A stretch of 33,784 nt of DNA from an uncultured Ruminococcus sp. (GTDB lineage: Bacteria > Bacillota > Clostridia > Oscillospirales > CAG-272): assembly GCA_902778145.1 (NCBI GenBank), contig CACYWW010000021.1, positions 1-33,784 on the forward strand, written 5' to 3'. Made by a program: the position numbers and the translations under genes. Below the pieces are notes generated by a model, which saw nothing but the letters and a program-made list of their open reading frames with translations, did not search any database and was not told the origin of the DNA. Positions 12,679 through 21,977 of this stretch are shown one piece after another; the stretch's first letter is position 1; every line of letters starts with the position of its first letter.

Positions 12679-15087
12679 TCAGCTTTCGGTAAAGTCCGTT
12701 TCCGTGACTTTGCCGTCATAGATCCGGAACGTTCTGATCTGCTGAGCGCCGAACTCCGCCTCAAAGCATACGTTGAGCGCGGGGATACAGATCCTCGTCA
12801 CGACAGGCGTGCCGCCGGTCTCGTGACAGCGGAGTATATAACCCTTGCCGTCCTCCGCCGGCTTGAAGGCGGTCGCCGCGACGTTTTCGCTGCCGATATC
12901 AAGAACGCTGCCCTCGGCGCCGAGCTTACCCTTGTGGTAAGTACCGAGTATAGTCATCGGCGTGTTCAGAAGACTTTCGCCGAGCCGGTACAGAGCCGTG
13001 AGATCCCTGTCGACCGGCGTGAGCGCCACGCGGAAGCTCTGCTCGCCCTGATCTGTGTACTGCATAAGTCCGTCACGTTCACCGTAATGATCCGCGTAGG
13101 CGGGACTCCTGACGACCGTAAGCCTCAGTTCGCCGGACGCGACGTCGTATGCCGAACGCGTATCGGTCGCTATACCGAGACCGTGATCGCCGTCCTTAAG
13201 CGCGACCCATTTCTGCATGGGCTGCTCCTTGCCGTCAGCGTTCCTCACGGAAAAGCCGAACGGTACGGACGCGACGTCTTTCGCGTTTTCAAGCTCCGTC
13301 GGAAAAACAAGCTTCAGCATTTTGTGCTTTTCCTGCCAGTTGACTTTGCAGTTTATATAGACCGCGGGAAGAGCATCATATAAGTTGATATCCAGAGTGA
13401 GCCCGGAATTGCCGTAAGTATATGAGATCGTCAGCTGTTCGCGTATTTCTCCTCGCTCGGCGTTTATGATCCTTGCTTTCCCGAATTCACCGCAAACGTC
13501 GCCGAATGTGAAGACGCCGTGCGCCCACGTATCGCATTTGCTCTCGTCGATCACGACCGGCTTTACGCGGCCGCACAGCTTCCTTTTTGCTTTTTTATCA
13601 TATATTTCACCGATAAAGCCGTCCCGATCCACGCTGACGCGGAGCCATTCGTTTTCAAGCGTGTACGCGTCGGATACGTCAGCCCTCTTTCCGGGGCTCT
13701 TTTTATCCTTGAAGCCCCAATAAAGCTTCCAGCCCATCGGCGGGAGCTCGGCTGTTATCTCCGTTTCCAGGCGATTTGTGCCGTCCGTCATCTCGGCTCT
13801 CGCGCTCTGACACGGGATGACGTTCCCGTCGTCGTCCTCAACGGATCCGACAAGACATCCGAGCCTTACGGGCGTCCTGACGGCAAAGGAGTTCATGTTG
13901 AACACGACGATCGGTGTGCCCTTGCCGTCATTTTCCCACAGCTTGAAATCGGTCTTGTTCAATATGACCGGGTTGCCCTTCGAGGTATCTATATTCCAGG
14001 CGATCCTCTGCAGTGCGCGGTTCATCACGCTGTCAGCCTCGTAAATGCTCTTGCCGAAGAAAACCTCCGCGTCGCTTGCCGCGCTCTTTATGCAGCAGCC
14101 GCCCGCGATATCGTGAAAATGATTGAAAAGCGTCGGACGCCAGGCGTCCTTCATGCTTACAACTTTGTCAAGTACGCCCGCGAGCCGCGCCGTGACCCCC
14201 GCCTTTTCGGCGTTTATCAGATGTGATTCGCTTATCCTGTTGAGCGACTTGATCTTCATTACCGCCGAATAGCAGCCGCTCGCGTGATGATGCAGATCGC
14301 CTTTGTATTCGGGCAGCTTTGACGTGTCGAGCTCTGCAAAGAACCGGTCCGGTGAAGAGAATACATAGTCCTCCCCGTCCGTCCCCGACTGCAGCTTTCT
14401 GAGCGCCAGAATGTTTTGAATGGTGGGGCCGCCTCCGTGGTTTCCCACGCCGTAGAAGCACATCAGCTGTTCTGCGCCGATCTTTTCCGCCGTTTCCATG
14501 TGATTTTTCGCCTTCTCGGCGGATTCGCCGAAAGCGCCTGAGGTATACGGCTCAATGACGCGGAAGACAGGTATTTTCGTGCCGTCCGGGGAGACCCAGA
14601 TGAAGCTCCGGTCGGGAAACGGCAATTCCAGCTCATGAGGACCCGGCCTCATGAAAACGTAGGCTTGAAGACCCGAGTTCTTTAGTATCTGCGGAAGCAT
14701 CGCACAGTGGCCGAAGGAGTCGACATTATATCCGACCCGTGCGGTGACCCCGAATTTTTCCTTATAGTAGTTCTGTGAATAAAGCGCGTGTCTCGCGAAG
14801 GATTCGCCGCAGGGCGCGTTGCAGTCGGGCTGTATCATCTGTCCGCCGACGATCACCCATCTGCCTTCCGCGACCCTTTGCTTTATTTCCCCGAACATCA
14901 GCGGATCCGTCTCCTCGACCCAACGGTAGTATACTGCCCCGGCACAGGTGAAGATGAAGCCGTCGAATTCCTTTATCCTGTCAAGCGCACTTCTGAAAGT
15001 CGCCAGGACCTCGGAACAGCCCTCCTGCCATCGCCACAGCCATACCGGGTCAAGGTGCGCGTTTCCTATCAGATGGATCTTTGCCAT
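12679..15087 (-). CDS. Alpha-mannosidase, GH38 family
   Basis: An 802-residue glycoside hydrolase family 38 enzyme, expected to release alpha-linked mannose from oligosaccharides. The zinc-binding start HLDPVWLWRWQEG (His11, Asp13) and the nucleophile motif GYNVDSFGHC (Asp123) are intact. NHFHDIAGGC near residue 325 supplies the later metal His. WVIVGGQMIQPDCN is also typical. The second half is the beta-sandwich region of GH38 (EVYDKKAKRKL-type segment, here GEIYDKKAKRKLCG). There is no signal peptide, so it acts in the cytoplasm on imported glycans. The gene starts 22 bases after the stop of the secreted dockerin enzyme and is probably co-transcribed with it. No ordinary terminator follows; the tandem repeat sits there instead. 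Confidence 0.9.
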   Translation of the reverse strand: MAKIHLIGNAHLDPVWLWRWQEGCSEVLATFRSALDRIKEFDGFIFTCAGAVYYRWVEETDPLMFGEIKQRVAEGRWVIVGGQMIQPDCNAPCGESFARHALYSQNYYKEKFGVTARVGYNVDSFGHCAMLPQILKNSGLQAYVFMRPGPHELELPFPDRSFIWVSPDGTKIPVFRVIEPYTSGAFGESAEKAKNHMETAEKIGAEQLMCFYGVGNHGGGPTIQNILALRKLQSGTDGEDYVFSSPDRFFAELDTSKLPEYKGDLHHHASGCYSAVMKIKSLNRISESHLINAEKAGVTARLAGVLDKVVSMKDAWRPTLFNHFHDIAGGCCIKSAASDAEVFFGKSIYEADSVMNRALQRIAWNIDTSKGNPVILNKTDFKLWENDGKGTPIVVFNMNSFAVRTPVRLGCLVGSVEDDDGNVIPCQSARAEMTDGTNRLETEITAELPPMGWKLYWGFKDKKSPGKRADVSDAYTLENEWLRVSVDRDGFIGEIYDKKAKRKLCGRVKPVVIDESKCDTWAHGVFTFGDVCGEFGKARIINAERGEIREQLTISYTYGNSGLTLDINLYDALPAVYINCKVNWQEKHKMLKLVFPTELENAKDVASVPFGFSVRNADGKEQPMQKWVALKDGDHGLGIATDTRSAYDVASGELRLTVVRSPAYADHYGERDGLMQYTDQGEQSFRVALTPVDRDLTALYRLGESLLNTPMTILGTYHKGKLGAEGSVLDIGSENVAATAFKPAEDGKGYILRCHETGGTPVVTRICIPALNVCFEAEFGAQQIRTFRIYDGKVTETDFTES

Positions 15088-15109
15088 TTTTTGTCCCCGT
15101 AATTTACGC

Positions 15110-17971
15110 TTATTTGTGATTTTGGAACGTATAGCTCAGTCTGCCGAGAGGCGCCGAGTCGCCGTCAGAATACATCTGATCCATCGTGGTCACTTTAACG
15201 TTCGCGTCGACCCATTTGAAGGCGATCATGATATCGTGACAGTCATGTATCCCGATGCTTTCGAGCGGGACTTTGATCATCATTTTATTGCCCTGTACCC
15301 GGTACGATATGTTCTCCGACGAGACCGTCTTATATGTTTCGCCGTTCGCTTCTATCTTTTCGACCGTGGAGGACGACGCTGACGACGCCGTATGATTCAC
15401 CACATAGTCGAAGCCGCAGAAGCCGGTGTATCCGTCATAGTCCGAGTTGACGAAAAGCTGCATCCATGATTTTCCCGTTCCGCGCGCCGTTATGTCTGAG
15501 GCTGTCTCAACGCAGAAGTATATGTTGTCCCTGTCGTATACGACCTTTGATCTCACTATATCGTTTTCGCCGGTCGTATTCGTCAGCTTCTTTCTGCCGA
15601 AGCCGGTGGCGGAGCGTGAAACGGTATCGCCCGACGGATCGGTATACGTCACGAGCACGTCGTCCCACTGACTGAAATCACCGTTTATATCGATCGTCTT
15701 CATCGTGTTCTGAACGAGCTCGGGCGCAGAGCCTTTATATCTTCTGATCCAGTCGATCAGCTGCATGTAATAGTTGTCGGAATATCCGCCCTTCATCGGC
15801 TCGATATCGCGTGAATACTCCATACTGCACGTGTCGACGAATATGACCGTGTCGTTGTTCGTGGGCTGACGCTGCGCGACCCATTCGTTCCAGCCTGTGA
15901 CGAGGATATACGGAACGTCTGACTCTATGGCGTGATCGAACTGCTCGGCAAAGTTATAGCCGTACAGCGTCGCGTCCTTGTCCGTGTTCATCGTGCCGTT
16001 GCTGTAGCTTCTGCCTCTGTTCGACCTGTTGCCGTATATCGCTGAGTCGGAGAAGCGGACGGTGCCGCTGTGCTGGGCGACAGATACGCTTATCGCTTCC
16101 TTTCTGCCGGACTTGTTGTAAAATACTCTCGGAGGATAGTTGAAGTCCATCCAGGGCCATCCGTTCGTCTTCTGAGCCTCGTTCGGCCACTGAGCTTCAC
16201 GGAAGGTGAAGAAGCTGAAGGCCGCGGAGCTCAGCTTGCTCTTGCATTCGCTCTCATAGCCTATGATCAGCGGCTTTCCGTCTACGTAAAACCACGTGTC
16301 CGGATAGAGATTCTTTGAATAGATCCCGTCGTATATCTGCTTTACGGTCGCGGAACACGAAGAATGAGTATAGAATACGATCTGCGGAGCCTTGTAGCCC
16401 TGCTCATTGAACTCATGCATTATGCTCATCAGCGTACGGGCGTTATTGAGATACGGGAAGCCGTTCGTCGCGTCGATATAGAGGAAATCGACGTTCGCGA
16501 GCGTCAGAAGCTCGATATGCTTGCGCATCACCCACGCGTCGGACGAATAGTAGTAGCCGTAAAGCGGCTCGCCCCAGAAGTGCATCGCGCCCACGGGGCC
16601 CCAGCCGGAATACGACGCTTTTTTCGCCGCCTCGCCGCCCGCGCTCAGTATCTTCGTGATGTCGAGTATCCCGTTGTCTCCGTGCTCTCCGAGCCACAGG
16701 AAGTAGAACAGACCGACGTTTTTGGTGCCGTCCCACGTGTATGCTCCGCCGTGCGTGAGCTCTCTGCCGAGGTCGTCGGTCGCAAGCATTACGCCGTTCT
16801 TCATATTTTCGTTGTTCGGATAGGAAACGCCGTCCACCGTTATGGTATCTCCGTTCACGGTGTAAGCGGGCGTGCCCGCCGGATCGGTCTGACCGGGCGC
16901 CGTTCCCTCCGATACGAGTCTGAAGAGCGTTGTGACATCCTTGTTGTTAACCGACCCGTCACCGTTGACGTCGGCTTGCGAAAGATCGATAGTCACGTCG
17001 GCCCCGGAAACGTATTTGAACAGCGCGGAAACGTCCTTGTTGTTCACTCTGCCGTCCGTATTGACGTCACCCGTGACCGTCATCGACGCGCCGAGCGAGA
17101 CGATCCTCAGTATGAATGAATGCAGATCCGCGCGCTTGCCGTTCCCGGATACCGCGGTGATCTTCACGTTATAGACGCCGAAGGGCAGGGAATCGATCCC
17201 GGTGAGCTCGAACATCGCGTCGTCGCGCCCGAATCCGGCGTGTTTTCCGTTATCGGCGGCGCCGGGAACGTCCGGCCTGTCGCGGTAGTTGTCGTCACAT
17301 GTGTGCTCCGTGCCGTTGACGGAATACACCACCCGGTCGAGCTTGTCCGTCTGAGAGAAGACCGCCCATCCGGTGACGAAAAGCTTCGTCCCGCAGTCGA
17401 CCGTGACACGGGCGCGTCCGCTCAGATCCTGCGACGCGCCGAGCTTATCTGAGCCCGCCTGCAGCGCGTCGAAGCTGAAGTTCATGCCGCCCTTAACCTG
17501 CAGAGTATATGTCCTGAATTCCTTGACGGAGCCGTTGTTCGAATACGCTCTGAGAGTCAGCATGTAAGAACCCGGAGCAAGATCCGGTATGCCCGTCAGT
17601 TCCATCATGCTGTCGTCGTCGCCGTATCCGGCGTGCTTTCCGTTGCTGTATATGGTTACACTCGCGGCGGCTACGTCCGGTCTGTCACGGTAATTGTCCT
17701 GACAGGCGTACTCCTTGCCGTCTATCGCGTACCTTATTTCTTTAAGACCGTCGGACGCGGTAAAAGCTATCCAGCCGATTATGTATATCCTATCTCCTAC
17801 GTTTATCGTGAATCCTTTTGCGTCCTTATAATCCGTGGACTGATATATCACGTTTGTATTGACCTGAAGCGCGTCAAGCTGCGCGGTGACCGCACTGACG
17901 CCGGTCGCCAGTCCGAAACACAGTCCGCATAAAAGCGAAAGAAGCAAAATCAAGGATATCGATCTCTTCAT
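15110..17971 (-). CDS. Secreted dockerin protein with GH99-like TIM-barrel domain
   Basis: A 953-residue secreted multidomain protein. The ATG at 17971 follows AGGAGG by 7 bases. Order: signal peptide (1-28); two copies of an Ig-like module (about 36-160 and 166-293), each with C.DNYRDRPDV and GKHAGYG.DD.M.ELTGI; a type I dockerin (about 301-356, two calcium loops GDVNTDGRVNNKDV and ADVNGDGSVNNKDV); a TIM-barrel-like domain (about 410-750: VGLFYFLWLGEHGD, HFWGEPLYGYYYSSD, VDFLYIDATNG, YILVTGWNEWVAQR) like GH99/GH71-type endo-glycanases; and a C-terminal CBM9-like beta-sandwich. The enzyme family is a judgement from motifs. It is followed by the GH38 gene, which makes an alpha-mannoside substrate plausible. 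No cohesin or scaffoldin is in the window. Confidence 0.75.
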   Translation of the reverse strand: MKRSISLILLLSLLCGLCFGLATGVSAVTAQLDALQVNTNVIYQSTDYKDAKGFTINVGDRIYIIGWIAFTASDGLKEIRYAIDGKEYACQDNYRDRPDVAAASVTIYSNGKHAGYGDDDSMMELTGIPDLAPGSYMLTLRAYSNNGSVKEFRTYTLQVKGGMNFSFDALQAGSDKLGASQDLSGRARVTVDCGTKLFVTGWAVFSQTDKLDRVVYSVNGTEHTCDDNYRDRPDVPGAADNGKHAGFGRDDAMFELTGIDSLPFGVYNVKITAVSGNGKRADLHSFILRIVSLGASMTVTGDVNTDGRVNNKDVSALFKYVSGADVTIDLSQADVNGDGSVNNKDVTTLFRLVSEGTAPGQTDPAGTPAYTVNGDTITVDGVSYPNNENMKNGVMLATDDLGRELTHGGAYTWDGTKNVGLFYFLWLGEHGDNGILDITKILSAGGEAAKKASYSGWGPVGAMHFWGEPLYGYYYSSDAWVMRKHIELLTLANVDFLYIDATNGFPYLNNARTLMSIMHEFNEQGYKAPQIVFYTHSSCSATVKQIYDGIYSKNLYPDTWFYVDGKPLIIGYESECKSKLSSAAFSFFTFREAQWPNEAQKTNGWPWMDFNYPPRVFYNKSGRKEAISVSVAQHSGTVRFSDSAIYGNRSNRGRSYSNGTMNTDKDATLYGYNFAEQFDHAIESDVPYILVTGWNEWVAQRQPTNNDTVIFVDTCSMEYSRDIEPMKGGYSDNYYMQLIDWIRRYKGSAPELVQNTMKTIDINGDFSQWDDVLVTYTDPSGDTVSRSATGFGRKKLTNTTGENDIVRSKVVYDRDNIYFCVETASDITARGTGKSWMQLFVNSDYDGYTGFCGFDYVVNHTASSASSSTVEKIEANGETYKTVSSENISYRVQGNKMMIKVPLESIGIHDCHDIMIAFKWVDANVKVTTMDQMYSDGDSAPLGRLSYTFQNHK

Positions 17972-18001
17972 AAACAATCCTCCTGAACGTTATCTGATCA
18001 C

Positions 18002-18030
18002 AGTTTATTTCATTTGACGTGGAAAGTCAA
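18002..18030 (-). promoter_or_regulatory. Promoter of the dockerin/GH38 operon
   Basis: On the minus strand TTGACT (18025-18030), 17 bases and TAAACT (18002-18007). The -35 is part of an inverted repeat TTGAC-N7-GTCAA (18014-18030), which could be an operator, giving about 30 bases of leader before the start at 17971. Confidence 0.65.
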
Positions 18031-18059
18031 TAGATTGGGATCATTTTTCAAAATATATT

Positions 18060-18092
18060 AAAAAAGACTACCGCTTTTGGAGCGATAGCCTC
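18060..18092 (-). terminator. Terminator after Cys-rich protein gene
   Basis: On the minus strand GGCTATCGCT and AGCGGTAGTC (18080-18089 with 18065-18074) form a 10-base stem with two wobble pairs and a 5-base loop, followed by TTTTT. It lies just past the stop at 18097. Confidence 0.75.
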
Positions 18093-18096
18093 TTTT

Positions 18097-18900
18097 TCAT
18101 CTGTTCTGTCTTTCTCTCTGCTCGTTTTCGAATTCGGATACCGGGAACTCCATGTTCCTGAAAACGCTGCAGGCGTCGTCCGGCTCCGTGAAGGCGCATT
18201 CCTTTTCCGGAACGGCGCAGAGCTCGGCGTTGAGCAGATACTGAGACGGTCTTTCCAAACGGATGACCGAGAAAAGTCCAACCGATACGACGAGTCTGCG
18301 TTCACCCTGAGGCGCGAGATTGCCGATGCGTGACGCAACGCCCTGCGGGATATCGCGTTCCGAATCGCACGGGCAGTGATGCGGATGTCTGCGCTCGATG
18401 ATCTTTGCGCCGAGCACGACGGGATCCGCGACCTCGAGCACCGCCGTGGGCAGGGATCTGCTTCCGCAGCCGCAGGTGTCCTTTTCAGAAAGCTCGGGCG
18501 GACCGGAGCAGAACCCGTCACGTCCGGGATCGGAGCGGAAAACGGTCACGCCTCCCTCGCCTCCGTAAAGCACGGTGTGCTTGTCGCATACGCACAGCCC
18601 TTCCACGATCTGTCTGTTGCTCATGTTCACGCAGCATTCGAACGACATCCTGATGTAGATCCTGACGTCAATACGGTAAAACCCGTTGTTGAACGGAACG
18701 GGATCGACCGTGACGTCGGCGGCGGAGATGTCAGCCGAACAGCAGCGCACGTTCGATGAATGCTCGACCACGTCTTTTCCGTAATCCGTCAGGAATACCG
18801 CCGTGTCCTCAAAGCAGTCCTTGTCGCGGCAGCTGTCGAATATCCTGTTTGTGTCTATATAAGCCGTGTCACGGCTTTGACACGATCTGTTATCTGCCAT
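18097..18900 (-). CDS. Conserved Cys-rich clostridial protein, function unknown
   Basis: A 267-residue protein. The ATG at 18900 follows GGAGGATACT, and longer in-frame starts upstream run through the promoter and are rejected. It has no signal peptide or helix. It contains about 16 cysteines, including DSCRDKDCFED near residue 23, RCCSADIS, FECCVN, LCVCDK, TCGCGS and HHCPCD. Segments RIFDSCRDKDCFEDTAVFLT, VDPVPFNNGFYRIDV and VGLFSVIRLERPSQYLL resemble a family I recall as widespread and uncharacterised in Clostridia. Its promoter (TTCACA-N18-TATAAT) overlaps the terminator of the gene before it. A spore-coat or metal-binding role is conceivable, but nothing here proves it. Confidence 0.7.
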   Translation of the reverse strand: MADNRSCQSRDTAYIDTNRIFDSCRDKDCFEDTAVFLTDYGKDVVEHSSNVRCCSADISAADVTVDPVPFNNGFYRIDVRIYIRMSFECCVNMSNRQIVEGLCVCDKHTVLYGGEGGVTVFRSDPGRDGFCSGPPELSEKDTCGCGSRSLPTAVLEVADPVVLGAKIIERRHPHHCPCDSERDIPQGVASRIGNLAPQGERRLVVSVGLFSVIRLERPSQYLLNAELCAVPEKECAFTEPDDACSVFRNMEFPVSEFENEQRERQNR

Positions 18901-18939
18901 AGTATCCTCCGTAAAAATATTGTACCGTCCTTCGGTATC

Positions 18940-18969
18940 ATTATACGGCGGAGTCCTTTCGTTTGTGAA
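18940..18969 (-). promoter_or_regulatory. Promoter of the Cys-rich protein gene
   Basis: On the minus strand TTCACA (18964-18969), 18 bases and TATAAT (18940-18945). The -35 shares bases with the T run of the upstream terminator. Confidence 0.55.
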
Positions 18970-18999
18970 AAAAAGTCCGCCGGGGCAAGCGCCCCGGCG
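18967..18999 (-). terminator. Terminator after dockerin/DUF4091 gene
   Basis: CGCCGGGGC (18978-18986) and GCCCCGGCG (18991-18999) form a perfect nine-base GC stem with a four-base loop; on the minus strand it is followed by GAC and seven T residues (18974-18968). It lies 17 bases past the stop at 19016. Confidence 0.85.
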
Positions 19000-19015
19000 T
19001 AACGGATAATTTGGT

Positions 19016-21943
19016 TCAGTTTCCGGAAAGCACGCTTTCGAGAGTGTCTCCGAGGAGGACTCTGACGGCATGGATGTAATCGTCGTTGTCAGCGTAGGTG
19101 ACGACGCTCGTGGTGATGCGGGAGACCATATCGGCGGCCTCTTCCGCACCGAGCGCCTCCTCGAGCATGCAGAGCATCTGATAATCCTCTATGCCGTCTC
19201 TTACGCTCTCAAGTCTGATCGACGAGATGGGGCAGGGAAGACCGAACGCATAACCGCTGTATATCAGCATACCGTCGCCGTACCCGGCGTGTACCCAGGA
19301 CGCGCCCTGATACCAGAACGCTTCTCTCCAGTAGTCGACTGCCCAGTAGAGCATGCCGGTGACACCGAGCTGCTTCATCTGCCAGGCGCTGACTATCGCC
19401 TCGGTACCGTCGCTCTTTATCTGCCAGTTTGTATACGGCTCAGTGGGGTTCACGCAGATGTAAGCCCAGAGCTCGTCTCCGCCTTCGACCTCGTCCTTCA
19501 TTCTGTCGGTGAATACGCCGTACTTAGCGTCCTGCTCCTCGCTCTGTAAGAACGAGACCTGAGATATGAAGCGCTGATCGCGTGAGGTGAAGGCGTTGAG
19601 CTTGGGACACCAGACGGTGACAGCCTGACTCATATACCCGACCTGGTCGATGTCGGAATTCTCAAACGACGTTATTTTGCCGTCCGTCGTCATGTCGAGG
19701 TTGCCGTCCATGGGAGATACCATCCTGTAATCGGGCGTGTTCTGCCTTATCTGATTCGCGTGCTCCAGGAGCGCCGCGAACTGTTCCTGTGATTTCGGTT
19801 CGTCTACCGAGTAGTAAAGAACCTTGTCGAGCCAGTCGGGCGTGTAGCCGAGATCCTCGGAAACGCTCATATCGCGGTTATACCAGCGGGCGGTGTTGAC
19901 CCTGTCGCGCTGCATCCACTTGACGCCGTAGGACGATGTCATGCCTCCGGGTATGTCCATGATGTTGATGCGGTACTTATCGAAGAACTCGAAGTAGTTC
20001 TTATGTACTTCATCCGGGGTGAACGAGACTTTTTCCCAGTTATAGGAGTCGGTCATGTACGAGGTCCACAGAGCGAACGCGGTGCGGAGCTCGGTCTTGT
20101 CTGATATCTCGAAATCCCAGACTCTGACGGCGACCGGAGCGCGCCTGATCTCCGCGCCTGTCTCCGCGTCATAGACGTGTACGACGGACGTGTACGTGCC
20201 GGCGGGCGTTTCGGGAGACGTGGTGAGCTGTATCATGAAGCCCTGGGATGTATTCGCCGGGACGTCCACGGGACCGGTATACGGCGGGAGTGCGTCGGGC
20301 TTGAGCACGTTTTCTATATTATGATAGTATTCGTAATAAAGCTCGAACGGGACGGTGTCTTCACCGTTCGCGAACGGGTCGACCGTTACGCTGATCTTCG
20401 TGTCCTTGTACGGTACGACGAAGAACTGACAGTTTTCGGATTCGTTCTTCGCCATCCTCACGGTATAGCCCGTGCGGCCGCCACTCACGGTGACGTCGCG
20501 ATCCGTTTTTTCGGTGGTGTGATCGAACCACAGTCTGACGCGCGGATCCTCTTCGTCCGCCGTCAGAGTCTCATGCGCGAGCGGATCGTTGTCCGAGAGG
20601 GATTCGTCATAATTGAGAAGATATTTCGAGTTGCCGCACGCGGTGAGCGCGTGGTTTATATAAGGTGTGACGGTGACGCCGCCGAAGAAGAGCTCGGTGT
20701 CGGATGTGAAGCCGGTAAAGTCTATCACTATACGCTTGATCGCCTCTTCGTCAAGCGACAGGTTGCGCATATCGAATATGACGCCCTGCCAGCCGTCGTT
20801 TTCCGTGTCGATCTTGACGGTCTGCGCGGATGAAGCGGATTTGCCGGAAACGTCAGCCACGGTATTGAGATATACGGTACCGGAGCTCATGCCGGACACC
20901 TTGAAGCTGACGGCGAGATAGTGCGCGCGCGTGACCATGCCGTTTTCGAGCGCGGCAAGCGCCGAGGCGTTAATATTTATACGCGCGGTCTTGTTCGCGG
21001 TCGTAAGCTTTATCGCGTCCCTACCGTCCTCGACGACGCGTTCAAGAGTTGAACCCGCCGCCGTATAATACGGCGAAATATCGTCGGGTATCTCGGGCGT
21101 CTCGACCGGCTTGGGCATGAGCTCGCCGGCAGACAGCCCGGTGTGTTCGCATACTTCTTCGAACGTCCTGAAAAAGCCGATCTCCGAAACGGTCATCGCG
21201 CTGCCTTCGGTGACGCTGCTGCCCGTCCAGTCTATACGGATCGAAGAAAGGGTCTCCTCCGAGGTGAGCGACGTGCAGGTCATGTCAACGACAGCCCAGC
21301 GCCATTCACCGTCCGGGATATAGCAGACGGAGCCGCTGTCGGAAGAATCCGACGCGCCGGCGTATACCTTCATATATCCGTCTCCCGTCGACTTCATGCG
21401 GAATACTATATAAGAGCCCTCCGCGCCCTCGAGCGGGTCTCTGCCGGTGAGCTGAACGTATTTCGCGATGTCGAGCACGGCGTACGGATCCTTTACTATA
21501 CCGTTCTTCTGATACGAAAGCGTGACGCTGCCGTCCGACGACGTGACGACGGTCTGCTTGAGCGTGCCGAACGCGGATGCGGACGACGGTGTCCAGTTCA
21601 TGAAGATATTGTTCGGATCGTCGGTGTGTGGGACGCCGTAGAAGATCGTGACGTCCGCGCCGCTCACGTGCTTGAAGAGCAGGGTAACGTCCTTGTTGTT
21701 TATCTTGCCGTCGCCCGTAACGTCGCACGCTATTGTGTCGACGTCGACATCAAATCCGTTTATGTAACGGAAAAGAGCGGATATGTCCTTGTTGTTCACG
21801 GTGCCGTCCTTGTTCACGTCGCCCGGAACGCCATCCGCCGCCCTCACCCTGTCGGCATATACGCCGGAGAGGGGAAGGAACACGGCAGAGGCGATCAGAA
21901 GCGCGAGTACCGCGGATACGGACCGTCTGATAACGTTTTTCAT
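19016..21943 (-). CDS. Secreted dockerin protein with DUF4091 glycoside-hydrolase-like domain
   Basis: A 975-residue secreted protein. The start is the ATG at 21943 with GGGAG 7 bases upstream; the longer frame to 22006 overlaps the promoter. Residues 1-31 are a signal peptide. A type I dockerin follows at once (about 41-100, GDVNKDGTVNNKDI and CDVTGDGKINNKDV). Two beta-sandwich, carbohydrate-binding-like regions with paired 'W..VV.DM / G..FDM..L' strands lie at about 125-290 and 310-445. The C-terminal half has the layout of DUF4091 proteins: an N-terminal beta domain (MAKNESENCQFFVVPY), a barrel with LYYSVDEPKSQEQF and MLYWAVDYWREAFW, and the end motif SIRLESVRDGIEDYQML. Hydrolysis of a glycan is likely, the linkage unknown. 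It is monocistronic. Confidence 0.78.
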   Translation of the reverse strand: MKNVIRRSVSAVLALLIASAVFLPLSGVYADRVRAADGVPGDVNKDGTVNNKDISALFRYINGFDVDVDTIACDVTGDGKINNKDVTLLFKHVSGADVTIFYGVPHTDDPNNIFMNWTPSSASAFGTLKQTVVTSSDGSVTLSYQKNGIVKDPYAVLDIAKYVQLTGRDPLEGAEGSYIVFRMKSTGDGYMKVYAGASDSSDSGSVCYIPDGEWRWAVVDMTCTSLTSEETLSSIRIDWTGSSVTEGSAMTVSEIGFFRTFEEVCEHTGLSAGELMPKPVETPEIPDDISPYYTAAGSTLERVVEDGRDAIKLTTANKTARININASALAALENGMVTRAHYLAVSFKVSGMSSGTVYLNTVADVSGKSASSAQTVKIDTENDGWQGVIFDMRNLSLDEEAIKRIVIDFTGFTSDTELFFGGVTVTPYINHALTACGNSKYLLNYDESLSDNDPLAHETLTADEEDPRVRLWFDHTTEKTDRDVTVSGGRTGYTVRMAKNESENCQFFVVPYKDTKISVTVDPFANGEDTVPFELYYEYYHNIENVLKPDALPPYTGPVDVPANTSQGFMIQLTTSPETPAGTYTSVVHVYDAETGAEIRRAPVAVRVWDFEISDKTELRTAFALWTSYMTDSYNWEKVSFTPDEVHKNYFEFFDKYRINIMDIPGGMTSSYGVKWMQRDRVNTARWYNRDMSVSEDLGYTPDWLDKVLYYSVDEPKSQEQFAALLEHANQIRQNTPDYRMVSPMDGNLDMTTDGKITSFENSDIDQVGYMSQAVTVWCPKLNAFTSRDQRFISQVSFLQSEEQDAKYGVFTDRMKDEVEGGDELWAYICVNPTEPYTNWQIKSDGTEAIVSAWQMKQLGVTGMLYWAVDYWREAFWYQGASWVHAGYGDGMLIYSGYAFGLPCPISSIRLESVRDGIEDYQMLCMLEEALGAEEAADMVSRITTSVVTYADNDDYIHAVRVLLGDTLESVLSGN

Positions 21944-21977
21944 ACCTTTTCTCCCAAGTAATACAGTATTCAGATAT

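Noticed and set aside
12535-13383. 282-codon plus-strand frame through the repeat and mannosidase end
   Set aside because: It combines repeat sequence with the antisense of GH38 and shows no start signal or family resemblance.
16920-21800. Repeated GTCCTTGTTGTT DNA in two genes
   Set aside because: These are the NNKD codons of the dockerin calcium loops, not an independent DNA repeat.
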